Source: Entoloma clypeatum
Taxonomy: Eukaryota; Basidiomycota; Agaricomycetes; Agaricales; Entolomataceae
NCBI GenBank assembly: GCA_963565915.1
Contig: OY751486.1
Location: 2,852,001-2,916,000 of the forward strand
DNA: 64,000 nt
Reading direction: 5' to 3'
The position numbers were made by a program, and so were the translations under genes. The stretch's first letter is position 1, and every line of letters begins with the position of its first letter. Shown here piece by piece: positions 41,115 to 52,268 of the stretch. The notes under the pieces were generated by a model that saw nothing but the letters and a program-made list of their open reading frames with translations, ran no database searches and had not been told where the DNA came from.

Positions 41115-41423
41115 TGTTATGATTGTATTTTCACTTTTCACCTTATCTTATCTAATCTCATCTTATCTTATCTAATCTACATATTATCGCATCTTATCAC
41201 TATCACATCAGATCTATAGCTGTGTGGCACATGTGCGCCACACATTAACCTCATGGTATTTTAGTATATAAGTAGCACAGTCTCTCTTGTATTCGTTAGC
41301 TTGTTCTCTTGAGATTCCCGCTGGGTCTCTTGGCAATACAGTTCACCCTTCATCGTTCCATGTTCCACCTCTTCGTTCCATGTTTGGGCTCGCGACATCG
41401 TTAGACTTAGCATCGCCTCAACA
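41115..41423 (+). repeat. gypsy-2 5' LTR (309 bp)
   Basis: TGTTATGATTG...CGCCTCAACA with a TATATAAG box at 41265-41272. About 33 nt downstream lies AGCTTGTTCT (41298-41307), complementary to the primer site. Confidence 0.92.
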
Positions 41424-41425
41424 GA

Positions 41426-41435
41426 AGAACAAGCT
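41426..41435 (+). promoter_or_regulatory. gypsy-2 primer-binding site, self-priming type
   Basis: AGAACAAGCT starts 2 nt after the LTR and is exactly complementary to AGCTTGTTCT at the predicted transcript start in the LTR. There is no TGG, so a tRNA 3'-end primer is unlikely. The geometry equals that of gypsy-1. Confidence 0.65.
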
Positions 41436-41878
41436 CTCTTCTTACTCGCCTGCCCAAAACTCATTCACTTTCCTTTCCTCCATCTCAACATTCGCCGTTT
41501 CACACTTTTTTGTCAAAAGTGCTATACGTGGACCCTAGTGTTAAGGGGGACCCTCTTTGTTGTGGTTCTCCACTCTAAAGAGCCTTTCTCAACAACGCCT
41601 CCGATTAGTTGCAGCTCTCCATACTGAAAGATCACTCCCTTGGACCCCGACCCCTCTTCTCAGATCATCGACCAGTCCAGCGCGCGTAGGGGTTCTGACC
41701 GTGTGGACTTCATTTTTTCCTAGGTCTTCCTTTGCTCAGGTAAATCAGCTACCTGGGTAAACAGATCGCTCTTTGGGTCTTCTTTTTCAGATTTTTTTTC
41801 GCCTAAGCATCAGAACAGGATCGCGCGCCCGACACAAGGTACTATTGTTCTACACCACCCCCGCCCAACACTTTCACC

Positions 41879-42970
41879 ATGGCTGAAGGAACTAATGCCC
41901 AATTTGAAGAAGAATTCGCGCAACAAGCACACCCTCATACTCCGCTCCCTCCCCAACCTCCATTTGACTACACACCAAACAACAACAGAGGAAGGAGGTT
42001 GGAAGTCACCGCGGACCCCGGCAAATACAATGGGTCTAAAGCCACGTTCACGGTTTGGTGGACCAAGATGCTCGCTTGGCTTAGGGTCAACTGGGAATTG
42101 TTCAATGGGGAAGAAGAAGTCTGCATCACTGTGTGGTCGCATTTAGACAGACCAACGGCAGGAGTCTATGGGGAAATCCAATTAAATCAGTGTATGGAGA
42201 CAGAGGACTGGCCCACATATAGGGAGCTGGTCAACGAGATCACAATGAGATTCCACCCTACCACCGAGATCGAATGGGCCCGATCCAAGATCGAGAGCTT
42301 TAAGCAAGGTTCAATGAAGACCAATGATTGGATCACGCAGTTCAGGACCCTGGTAATCAAGGGAAAGATCAAGGAGAGGCATGGCGTAACCCTTTTGGAA
42401 AGGAACGCCAAGGACTCAATCATGCAGCAACTCTTCCAGCAGGAAAGAAGAAAATCCACAGTGCAAGGCACTTGTGATGAAATTTTGGCAATCGGAAGAG
42501 CAGAGGAAACATACGCGGCAAGACCAGGCATGAGAACTGGCAACAACTTTGGACAGAGAAACACATGGGGCAATCAGCCTGCATACAGACAACAGCAGCA
42601 GCAACAGCAGAGGCCCTTTGGGCAACAACAGAATGGGGGGTACCGTCCCCAACAACAAAACGGTCAACAACGACAGCAGCAACAATGAGATCCGAACTCC
42701 ATGGACGTTGACAGAGGCCAGAGACGCGCTCCTGGCAATTGCTACAACTGCGGAGGACAGGGGCACTTCGCCCGAGATTGCAGACAGCCGCAGTGCAGGG
42801 TGCAAGCAGCAATGATCGAACAGATTGACAAACAGGAAGAAGAGGAGATTTTGAGGCAGATTAACGCAAGGTGTCAAGCACGCCAAGCCAATAATGGACA
42901 GAATGGCCAACTGGCCCAGAACAATGGACAGGCTGCTGTGCAGCAGGGTTTTGTGAATGTCAACCAGTAA
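41879..42970 (+). pseudogene. gypsy-2 Gag with CCHC knuckle, one in-frame TGA
   Basis: The ATG at 41879 starts a Gag of about 363 codons: a capsid region (FTVWWTKMLAWLRVNWELF, WPTYRELVNEITMRFHPTTE), a Q-rich linker, then one zinc knuckle (CYNCGGQGHFARDC) and an acidic, N/Q-rich tail. A TGA at 42686-42688 separates the linker from the knuckle in the same frame; it probably replaces CGA. The stop is at 42968-42970, and pol follows in the -1 frame. Confidence 0.9.
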
Positions 42971-45900
42971 ATCCCCTGCTGGCTCTGACAAATCGTTACG
43001 AACAATTGCCTATAGGCTCTTACATACATAAAGACACTGTAAATTCTTGGTTTCAAAAGCTTATGGACGTGGCTGTTACTTACAATAAAATACTATTGGA
43101 CAAACCCAAAAAGATAAAAATTCAAAAAAATAGTACAGATGAATCGGACTTAGATACGCTTGTAAATTATATCGTTGGGGAGCCCTTGGCAACGAGGCTT
43201 GGTTTGTCCCCTACAGATGAATGCTTGATTCCCTGTTGTATTGAATCAGATAATTTATCTAGGCAAACAGACTCTATGGGGGAACCATCATTTATTTGAT
43301 CCGCTTCTTTGGAAAAGGAGCTTATGATGAAAATCACGCTGGAAACACGGCAGGACAAACGCACCTTCGATGTCGAAGCTCTGTTAGACTCAGGGGCAAC
43401 AGGAATGTTCATAGATCTGGACTTCGCCCAAAAGAACCATTATCAATTAAGGGAACTACCTTTCCCCATTCGGGTCTATAACGTTGATGGCATGCTCAAC
43501 CAAGGAGGTTCAATCACGCATGAAGCAGTAATGGCTATGTGGTATAAAGGACACGTGGAAATAGCAGTGTTCGAAGCATGTAACCTGGGAAAAGCCAAAA
43601 TTTTTGTTGGACACACTTGGCTGAAATGCCATAATCCAGAAATTGATTGGGAAAAAGCGGAAATTAAACTATCAAGATGTCCAGAAGAATGTGGCATGCG
43701 TAGAACGCGTTATCTAAACAAAACAGCTAGAACCAGATGGGGAGGAAGAATGGAAGAAGTAATAAAAGAAAACGAGGAAGAAGTAGAGGAGGAAGTAATA
43801 CACATGCTCAGGGTAGCTAAAGGAGAAACTTCGGATGAAACACCGGTGGAACAGGTAGTCCCCCGGAAATATCACAAATATCTATCAGTCTTTGAGAAGA
43901 AAGCATTGGAGAGGTTACCAGTCAGGAAACCATGGGATCACGCCATAGATCTAAAGCATGATTTTGTACCAAAGAAGGCCAAAGTCTATCCCCTGTCACC
44001 CAATGAAAGGAAAGAAGTATCAGAATTTGTAAACGATCAATTACACAAAGGATATATCAGACCTACCAAATCACCGCAAACTTCACCAGTATTCTTCATA
44101 CCCAAAAAAGATGGAAAGAAACACATGGTACAGGATTACCGCCATATTAATAGCTGGACTGTTCGAAATAATTATCCACTCCCGTTAATTCCAGAGTTGA
44201 TCGACAAACTAAAAGGGAAAAAAAGGTTTATTAAGATGGATCTCAGATGGGGGTACAACAATGTGCACATCAAAGAAGGAGACGAGTGGAAGGTGGCATT
44301 CATGACCCCAGATGGAGCATTCAAACCAACAGTTATGTTTTTCGGACTAAATAATTTGCCAAGCACGTTCCAGGCCATGATGAATGACATATTTAGAGAC
44401 TTGATTGATCAAGGAGACATAGTCATTTATATCGATGATATACTCATAGCAACAGAAGGAGAAAAAGGACACAGTGAAATCGTGGAGGAAATTCTAAAAA
44501 GACTACGAGAAAACGATCTATTCTTAAAACCTGGAAAATGCTTCTTTGATAGAGACGAAATAGAATTCCTAGGATTAATTATTGGAAAAGACGGTATCTG
44601 GATGGATCCTTCCAAGGTGGACGCTATCAAGCAATGGCCTAGACCTACAAAAGTGAAGGAGGTCCAGTTGTTCTTAGGATTGGCCAATTTCTATCAAAGA
44701 TTCATCAAGGACTTCTCTAAAGTGGCAGGGCCATTACATAAATTAACAAGGAAGGAAACAATCTGGAATTGGAAAGATGAACAGGAGGAAGCATTTAATG
44801 CGCTAAAGAAATTATTTATGGAAGCACCCATACTAGTATCTCCCGATCCAGATCGGAAGCTGAGAGTATAATTGGATGCATTGGACTTCACCACTGGAGC
44901 GATTCTATCTATGGAATGCGAGGATGAGAAATGGAGGCCATGCGCCTTTCTATCTAAAGGATTAAATGACGTGGAACAAAATTACAACGTACATGATAAA
45001 GAAATGCTGGGCATAATTCGAGCGCTGGAGGCATGGAGACACCACTTTGAAGGAGCCAAACATGAGGTCGAGATCTGGATGGATCATAAAAACCTCCAGT
45101 ACTTCATGCAGGGACGAAAGCTTAATGGCAGACAGACACACTGGGCGTTATACCTAATACATTTCAACTTTAAATTAATACACAAGGCTGGCACCTCCAT
45201 GGGAAAAGCAGATGCTCTTTCGAGAAGAGTCGATCATAGAAAGGGGGTGGAAAATGACAATGAGGACGTAACATTATTAAAACCAGAATACTTCCATGTG
45301 TGAGCAATGGATCGAGGTCACATACTTATTAATGGAGAAGAAAGTAAATTACTAAAACGCATCAGGGATGCCAAGGAGTTTGACAAACAGGTGCTGAAAG
45401 CGGTGGAAGAACTAAAGAAAACCAATACCAAAACATTACGTGCAGATGAATGGCATGAGGAGCAGGGACTATGGTTACACAGAGGGAAGGTTTATGTTCC
45501 AAAGAGTCAGGAACTCAGGGAGGAAATAATTAAATTACACCATGACAACCCAGTCGCAGGACACCCAGGGCAGTGGAAAACCCTGGAATTGGTAACACGT
45601 AATTATTGGTGGCCTGGCATCACAAACATGGTCAAAGCATATGTCGAGGGCTGCGACAGATGTCAACAGTCAAAAAACATGCCTCAACCGCTAGCCGGTA
45701 AATTGAAAGCAAACATAGAACATGCGGGACCATGGAAACACGTTATGGTGGACTTTATTGTAGGACTGCCAGAAGCTCAGGGATACAACACAATATTAGT
45801 TGTGGCTTGCAGATCGACCAAGCAATCACACTTCATCAAAACACGCGACGAAGTCTCAGCAGAAGGATTAGCTAAACTATATCGGGATGAAGTCTGGAAA

Positions 45901-46893
45901 CTTCACAGGCTCCCAGAATCACTGACATCGGATCGTGGACCGCAATTTGCAGCAGCATTTATGAAGGAATTAAATAAAATATTGGGAATCACAACTAAAC
46001 TATCAACGGCATACCATCTGCAAACAGACGGACAAACGGAATGAATCAACCAGGAGTTGGAACAATACCTAAGATCGTTTATCTCCCATCGGCAATTAGA
46101 TTGGCCCAAATGGATGGCAACCGCGGAGTTCACCTATAATAATAAAATTCACTCGGCAACTCAGTTTTCGCCATTCTATGTAAATTATGGGTTTAACCCT
46201 AGGATGGGCATGGAACCCCGGAGGGCAGAAAGGTCGGAACCGGCCAAAGAATTCGCAGAGCGAATGAAGAAGATTCATGAGGAGGCGGAAGTGGCATTGG
46301 TTAAAGCAAGAGAGGAAATGGAACGGTACGTGAACCTGAAAAGAAGCGACGCACCAGTCTACAAAGTTGGCGACAAAGTCTGGTTATCAACAAAAGATCT
46401 AAAGTTGAACCGACCATTAAAGAAACTTGCTGAACAATGGATCGGACCCTATACCGTAACGAAAATTATTTCAGCAAACACTGTGGAACTTAAATTACCA
46501 AAGACTTGGAAAATCCACCCAGTCATTAATGTATCACAGGTTCGGCTATTTAAAGAACCAATATTTAAATCACAAAGAACGCAAGCACCAAACCCTATTG
46601 TTATCAATGGCGAAGAAGAACATGAGGTCGCTAAAGTAATCGATTCAAGGTTAAAGAGAGGAAAGTTGGAATATTTAGTGCAATTGGAAGGTCTGACTCA
46701 GGATCACAACACGTGGGAACCCAAGGATCACCTAGAACATTCGCAAGAATTGATTGAAGACTTCTATAAATTAAACCCGAACGCCCCCCAACGCTTATGC
46801 GCAAACATCTTCGAAGGATTGAACTTTAAACTTTATGAAAACTTTACGGACACCCCTGATGACATCATATCTCGCCTGGAAGTCGAGATCTAG
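42971..46893 (+). pseudogene. gypsy-2 Pol: protease, RT, RNase H, integrase, chromodomain, with four in-frame stops
   Basis: A single frame runs from the gag end to 46893, interrupted only by stops at 43297 (TGA), 44869 (TAA), 45301 (TGA) and 46042 (TGA). Domains: protease (ALLDSGATGMFIDL), RT (MFFGLNNLPSTFQAMMND, YIDDILIA), RNase H (LDALDFTTGAILS), integrase zinc finger (GHPGQWKTLELV...GCDRCQQSK), integrase core (VDFIVGLP, SDRGPQFAAAF, QTDGQTE), GPY/F-like region, and a chromodomain (KVIDSRLKRGKLEYLVQLEG, HNTWEPKDHL). The TGA at 46042 stands directly after QTDGQTE, where related elements have Arg. Domain residues are otherwise preserved, so inactivation is recent relative to sequence decay. 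Confidence 0.93.
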
Positions 46894-46904
46894 AAAGGGG
46901 GTAA

Positions 46905-47185
46905 TGTTATGATCGTATTTTCACTTTTCACCTTATCTGATCTGATCTGATCTGATCTTATCTAATCTACATCTTATCGCATCATATCTATAGCTGTGCG
47001 CCACATGCTAACCTCATGGTATTTTAGTATATAAGTAGCATGGTCTCTCTTGTATTCATTAGCTTGTTCTCTTGAGATTCCTGCTGGGTCTCTTGGCAAT
47101 ACAGTTCACTCCACACCTTTCCACGTTTCACCTCAGTTCCAATGTTTGGGCTCACGACGTCGTAAGACTTAGTGTCGCCTCAACA
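46905..47185 (+). repeat. gypsy-2 3' LTR (281 bp)
   Basis: Follows the purine tract. Homologous to 41115-41423 with a shorter TATC-rich region and scattered substitutions. Confidence 0.92.
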
Positions 47186-47272
47186 ATGCCCTTGCATGTC
47201 TGGCCATTTTCATGCATATCCCACCCTTCCCCCCACCATTTTCATGCATGTACCGCCCTTCCCCCCACCATT

Positions 47273-47958
47273 CTTAGACATGTCCCGCCCCACACGTCCC
47301 TCAGCAGGCATGGCCATGTTCAGTCGGACCCTCACATGTTCTCGTGCATGTCCTGCCCTTCACCCCACCGTTCTGCTGTGGCCGTTGCAACAGCCCTCCA
47401 CCCCACCATCACCCACTGTGATTGCATTCTGTTAGTATGTGTGGTGTGTGGCACAGCAGGGTGCTCACCAGTAGTGCAGCCTGCATGGCTGTCATATGAA
47501 TGAAGAGAGGAGGGGTTGACGAGGAGGGGAGGGAACAGATGCGAGGAAGATTGGGGGACTTAAAACTTTGGCAATTGTTTGACTTTCAGCCATGTGACCA
47601 GAACTTGCCGACCCCAGCAACGTCCGAAAGTTGAACAATAGCCAAAGTCCATCAACATCCCTTTAACTCCCTCCCTCGCGTCTGATCCCTCCCCCCATCC
47701 TCTTTGTCAACCCCTCCTCTCTCTGTTTGCATGACGGCCATGCAGGTTGCACTACTGGTGAGCACCCCACTATGCCACACCACACATACTAACAGAACAG
47801 CAGGAGACATGTGAACGACAGTGGTGGGTGGATGGTGGGGGGAGGGTTACTGCAACGACCACAGCAGAAGAACAGTGGGGAGAAGGGTGGGACATGCAAG
47901 GACATGAGGGAATGTGGCTACACCTGCTGAGGGACATGTGGGACCTAAGAACGTGGGA
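47273..47958. repeat. Long imperfect inverted repeat (~280-bp arms)
   Basis: The left arm (47273-47546) and right arm (47674-47958) are reverse complements: GTTAGTATGTGTGGTGTG / CACACCACACATACTAAC, GGTGCTCACCAGTAGTGCA and AGAGGAGGGGTTGAC are shared. The core between them is about 127 bp. No protein. It may be a foldback element; its ends are not sharp. Confidence 0.75.
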
Positions 47959-48655
47959 TGGTGCAGGACATGGCACACCCATCACACTAACAGAGAACAC
48001 AACAGCAGTGGGGGTGATGGGAGGAGTACCGAGATGGTCACTGCAGAAGAATGGCAGGGTGAAGGGCGCAATATGCGAATAAGGCATGAGTGAATGTGGC
48101 AATGCACCACTGAGGGATGCTTGGGGCAGGTGGAGTTTTCTCCGGCGGGACATGTGAATAGGCCCTGAGGACATGGCAATGCCCGCTGAGGGATGCGCAG
48201 CAATGTACCATTGAGGGACATGTGGGGCAGGGGGGGGGGGGAACTTGTCTTGGGTTTGGCACAACATTCGGTATCTCTTTTCATTTTCATAGCCCTGTAG
48301 AATTTGCTTTTAAATGGAAATGATTTTTGATACTCCCACTTTTGTGTGTTACAAGTGAATCTGATGAATGAGCCAATAGTATGGCAATTCATAGCATTGA
48401 AGAAACACAGTCTATAGTGATACATAGTCATGAGAGGTTGCTCTGTAGCACTACAGAGTGCTCAGAGTGCCACAGAGTGATGGCAGGTTGCTATAGCGTG
48501 CTCTCAAATCATAACCCTTCGCTACAGTGCTATGAAGCTCCAGAGCGCTCTGGACACTCCCCAGCATCTCCAGATTTTGCTAATGTCGCATCCATAAAAG
48601 GGAACTTTAGTGGAAGCTGATGTTGCGGAGAGTCGAACTTCAACAATGTGACATA
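47959..48655. other. Stretch with repeats, no gene
   Basis: 48080-48240 has repeated CTGAGGGAYATG words and a run of G at 48228-48241. 48430-48560 has CACTACAGAGTGCTC-type units, related to those near 10300 and 11500. Nothing coding is seen. Confidence 0.45.
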
Positions 48656-49504
48656 CAGTAGACTTTCTCATAATGCATATCCTCACAATGCATAAATGTC
48701 ATAATGCATAGACTTTTCATGGAACCGCGTTGGGGAACGTGAAAATTGTTCCATATTGCATATCACATAATGCATAGGGTCACAGACCCATTTATGCATT
48801 ATGGGGTGGGGTTTTCGGAGACAAATGTATGTGATCTACAATATGTATGATGGTGAAATATTGGGGGACAATGCCCCTGGATACAATTTATCGTAGGGCA
48901 AGTGAGCTGACACAAAACTCTGTGGTGGGGACTGGATTTCGTGCCTTTTCTCCCCCAAAATGCCCTCTGACGAGCCCACTCGCAAACCGTGTGCTAAGCC
49001 GGGGCCCTACAATCGCAAACCTAAGAAATCTGTTCAGAAAAATGCCCCGAAGAGCACAGCACAACCCTGCCGGTCTACACACCGCGAAAACCTGACACTT
49101 CATGACTGGTTGACAATCATCACTTTCGTGGACAATCACCCAGCCATGAGTCAGGATGATGTTGTCAAGCATTTCAAGAACAAGGTCGATGGTGCATTGG
49201 TCTTTAATCAATCAAACTTGTCTCGAAGGCTCAGGGATCGAGAGAAGCTGATGGAATCAGTTGCATCTCTTGAGGGCTCATCTTCGCAAGGAAGAGTTCA
49301 AGAGTTCGAGGCAAGTCACACTAGCAGAGGTTCTCGCGAGGAAGGGGTAGAGTACTGGGATGTCTCGATAGCTGGTACAATGTCACGCTCTTGACTGAGT
49401 GTCACAATTGTCACAATAATGTGACAGATCTTGTCATGCATAAATCTCATATTGCATAGCCCGAAGGTCAGTCCCGACGTTATGCATTATGAGAAAGTCT
49501 ACTG
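48656..49504 (+). mobile_element. pogo-type (Tc1/mariner) non-autonomous element (849 bp)
   Basis: 24-bp inverted ends beginning CAGTAGACTTTCTCATAATG, flanked by TA on both sides (48654-48655, 49505-49506), which fits the TA duplication and CAGT-type ends of pogo elements. CATAATGCATA-like words recur at both ends (at least seven copies), probable transposase sites. The one ORF encodes only a DNA-binding domain. Confidence 0.88.
48960..49394 (+). CDS. CENP-B/pogo-type helix-turn-helix protein without a catalytic domain (144 aa)
   Basis: The ATG at 48960 starts MPSDEPTRKPCAKPGPYNRK, a basic tail, followed by a CENP-B N-terminal-like helix-turn-helix (ENLTLHDWLTIITFVDNHPA, SQDDVVKHFKNK, FNQSNLSRRLRDREKL). 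The protein ends after a Ser/Glu-rich tail at MSRS. The DDE transposase domain (about 200 residues in full pogo proteins) is absent, and there is no room for it before the right inverted repeat. It could bind the element ends without cutting them, acting as a repressor, or be a plain remnant. The frame is free of stops. Confidence 0.75.
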   Translation: MPSDEPTRKPCAKPGPYNRKPKKSVQKNAPKSTAQPCRSTHRENLTLHDWLTIITFVDNHPAMSQDDVVKHFKNKVDGALVFNQSNLSRRLRDREKLMESVASLEGSSSQGRVQEFEASHTSRGSREEGVEYWDVSIAGTMSRS

Positions 49505-49701
49505 TATATCCAACATGTCCATAACCTCAGAGATGGAACCTCCGTCATTGAGTGTTCCATCAATGTTGTAGACCAGGACAGGGAGGGCTCGACCACCTCT
49601 CAGCACCAGCGGAGAGCACGGACCGCCACGCTCTCATTCCGCATTGAGAACTTGACAATGTTTGGCAACACAGCCACTGATCAGACCACGTTGTTTCAAT
49701 C

Positions 49702-51334
49702 ATGCAGAGACGACGAATACCAGCACGAATTGCTTTGGCCATCGGTGTCTTCCTGGGATTTCTCGTCTCCAGAATCTTCTCTGTACGTGGATTTCCTGGC
49801 TTTCCTACTGTGCTCATCTGTTCCTCACAGTCGTCTCCCACGAGAGTTGTACCATTCAAATCGCACCAACACAGTCGCCACGCCATCCAACTCCCGACTC
49901 TCGACCAGCGACTGCGTGTTCTCAATCTACTAACCCACCTCTCCCCTCATCACACCAAGGAATGCACCAGAAATGCTCACCCACTCTATGCCCAGCAAGT
50001 CCTCGACCGCTACGCCCCCCTTATCGGCCACACCCCACCATCCTCCTCCTCCTGGTTCACCAACTTATTCGGAGACGCAGACGACGACAGCCACATTCTA
50101 CACCCCAACACCCCCGCCCAACACAAATACTTCTTTGCCATCAACCTCTACAACTCCTTCGACGTCATCCCCGACCTCTTCGCCACCCTCTTCCGCGTCG
50201 CCGCCATCCTCGGCTACCAGAACGTCTATGTCTCCATCTACGAAAACGGCTCCACCGACCAGACCAAGGCCCTCCTCCGCATCTTCGATGCCCTCACCCG
50301 CAGCGTCGGCATGCGCATCACAATCCGCACCTCCATGCGCACCCGCGGCGCATTCAACCACCGCATTGAGTACCTCGCCGAAGTCCGCAACTCCGCCTTC
50401 GTCCCCCTCCACGAGCTGCGCGACGCCGAGGGCGAGTACTTTGACTCCATCGTCTTCATGAACGACGTCCTCCCCTGCGTCGACGACCTCCTCGAGCTCA
50501 TCTACCAGAGCAGACGCAACAACGCCGGCATCACATGCGCCGCGGACTACATGTACCACGACGAGATCGGCGCACCCGTCTTCTACGACAACTGGGTCGC
50601 ACGCGATATTAACGGCACGGCCTTGGAGAACGCCCCGTTCGAGCGCATATTCCACCACCCCCCGTCCTCCCGGCGCTTCCAGCGGCACCTCCCCGTCCAG
50701 GTCCAGTCCTGCTGGAACGGCATCGCCGTCCTCGACCCAGCACCCTTCTACTCCCCCCCACACGTCCGCTTCCGTCTCGCCAGGCTCGCAGAGGGCGAGT
50801 GCAGCGCGAGCGAGTGCAGCCTGATCTGCAACGACTACTGGGAGGCTGGCTACGGCAGGATCTTGATGGTCCCCCGCGTTAAACTTGCCTACGATAAGGT
50901 CTGTGTTCCTGCTCATCTATTCTATTCTATTCAAAGCTCACCGGGTCCATTACCAGAAAGTCTACGATATAATCCACCCCGCACGCAGGAACCTCACCGC
51001 CATACGAGGATACGCACGCATGGGAGGCCTTCCTGACGATCCACGCACAGACCCTCAAGATCGAGCCTGGTTTGGGCCTCATGATCGTTTGTTCACGGAG
51101 GAGGAGACAGAGCCTTTGCACTTTGTTCCTGGGCCTGAACGAGGTGAGATATCACTTTGTCTGTTTTTATCTTTTGCTTCATTTTTGCACGGGACAGTTT
51201 GGTGTTGGGGGTGGGACGGTGCCGGCGATATCGATGGACCAGATGTCGAACCCATCTGGGAGGAAAGGACTAACAAGTCGACGCGTCCAGAGGCGGTGTT
51301 GGTACAGCACGATCGGGGGCTTTATAAACTGTGA
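49702..51334 (+). CDS. Glycosyltransferase family 69 (CAP59/alpha-1,3-mannosyltransferase type)
   Basis: ATG at 49702. The N-terminus has a signal-anchor segment (IALAIGVFLGFLVSRIF), so a type II Golgi membrane protein is likely. The body matches the CAP59-like family: YFFAINLYNSFDVIPDLFAT, YVSIYENGSTDQTK, YFDSIVFMNDVLPCVDDLLE, CAADYMYHDEIGAPVFYDNW, PVQSCWNGIAVLD and SECSLICNDYW. Introns: 50899-50956 and 51144-51197 are supported by the frame change. A third at 49783-49830 (48 nt, GTACGT...CACAG) is in frame and probably spliced. The last exon reads VWCWGWDGAGDIDGPD to the TGA at 51334. It would add mannose (or a related sugar) to cell-wall or capsule-type glycans; the exact acceptor is unknown. 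It lies between the pogo element and a miniature LTR element. Confidence 0.88.
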
Positions 51335-51433
51335 TTTCCTTTTTCATTTCATTTTTGCACTGTCGTTGTATGATAGGACAAAAAAAATTGTTTGGACACT
51401 GCAGTGGGAGTTGAAGCTCAGGCCATGAAATGC

Positions 51434-51590
51434 TGGAGTGGGCCTCTGGCCCGACTCCACATGATCACGTGACATAGACTACATAGCATGTTCAGCCTGT
51501 TGTAGACACACCACGAGCTATCCATCCGCTGCCTTTGCCTCCTCTCGTCGAGCCTCGCTCCGAGTCTGCCTGACCGCTCCCACCTCTCCA
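51434..51590 (+). repeat. Left LTR of the miniature element (157 bp)
   Basis: Starts TGGAGTGGGCCTCTGG and contains ATGATCACGTGACATAG (E-box-like), with no TATA box. Matches 53126-53283 apart from one base near its start. Confidence 0.9.
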
Positions 51591-51592
51591 CG

Positions 51593-51616
51593 TGGTGATG
51601 AGAGTGTGATTCGCAC
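51593..51616 (+). promoter_or_regulatory. Primer-binding site of the miniature element
   Basis: Two bases inside the LTR the sequence starts TGGTGATGAGAGTGTGATTC. Its complement has the layout of a tRNA 3' end: CCA, one discriminator base, seven acceptor bases, five T-stem bases, then a near-T-loop (TGCGAAT). The tRNA cannot be named without the genome's tRNA set. Confidence 0.6.
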
Positions 51617-52268
51617 TTTAACACACTTTTTCGGACCATCTACCAGCTGTTTTCCCATTTTTTGGTCTCTGCTTTCGCGTTTTTCGCGTTCGACACTATC
51701 TGCTCGCGTTTCTCGCATCTAGAACACGCGTTTTCGCCACCAGCACCACTGATTCACAGCCTTCGAGCTCGCTACTCGCTGCATTCGCGTTTTTCGCTGC
51801 CACGTCACAGCGCGCTCGCGTTTTTTCGCGCCCGGCTCATCATTTTCGCAACTTACTGTGCCTCGGACAACTGCTCGTGCCCCTGCCACACATTGTCTCG
51901 AATTCCGAACCACCATCCTTGTCAACATCCCGTTTTTCGAACACATCTCGCGTTTTTCGCGTTTCCCAGTTTCGTACAGCCCGAGAACCACCCGTAGAGC
52001 CTACTACCCGCGAGATTTAGAAGATTTGGAGACTAGGGAACCCACGAGAACCCCTGCCGACACTTTCTGCTGATCCCACCGACATTTGCATCGAAATATC
52101 GTTGCCACGTCGAGCCCTAGCCCCTGCCCTCACATTTCCGTTTCGACACCATCCGCAACCACCTTCCACACCCCGTTCGACACGCCGTTGCCACGCACGT
52201 CCACCCCAGCCTTACCCTAGTCCACGCCGACCCCATTTAACCCATCGACGAACGCGACGCCGTACATC

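Larger units (their letters stand above)
41115..47185 (+). mobile_element. gypsy-2: chromodomain Ty3/gypsy element with nonsense codons
   Basis: A 309-bp 5' LTR (41115-41423) and a 281-bp 3' LTR (46905-47185) with TGTTATGAT...CCTCAACA ends bracket gag, pol with a chromodomain, and a polypurine tract (AGAAAGGGGGTAA). The LTRs differ by substitutions and in a TCTGATCT/TATCT microsatellite, so it is older than gypsy-1. Flanks (CCTTC / ATGCC) show no target duplication. Five stops break otherwise continuous frames. Confidence 0.93.

Noticed and set aside
47186..47440. CCCTTCCCCCCACC repeats as a CRISPR-like array
   Set aside because: Units are degenerate, unequal in spacing and part of an inverted repeat; CRISPR arrays are not expected in a fungal nuclear genome.
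50098..50916. 272-codon minus-strand frame
   Set aside because: Antisense shadow of the GC-rich glycosyltransferase gene; D/E/V/G-rich with no domain.
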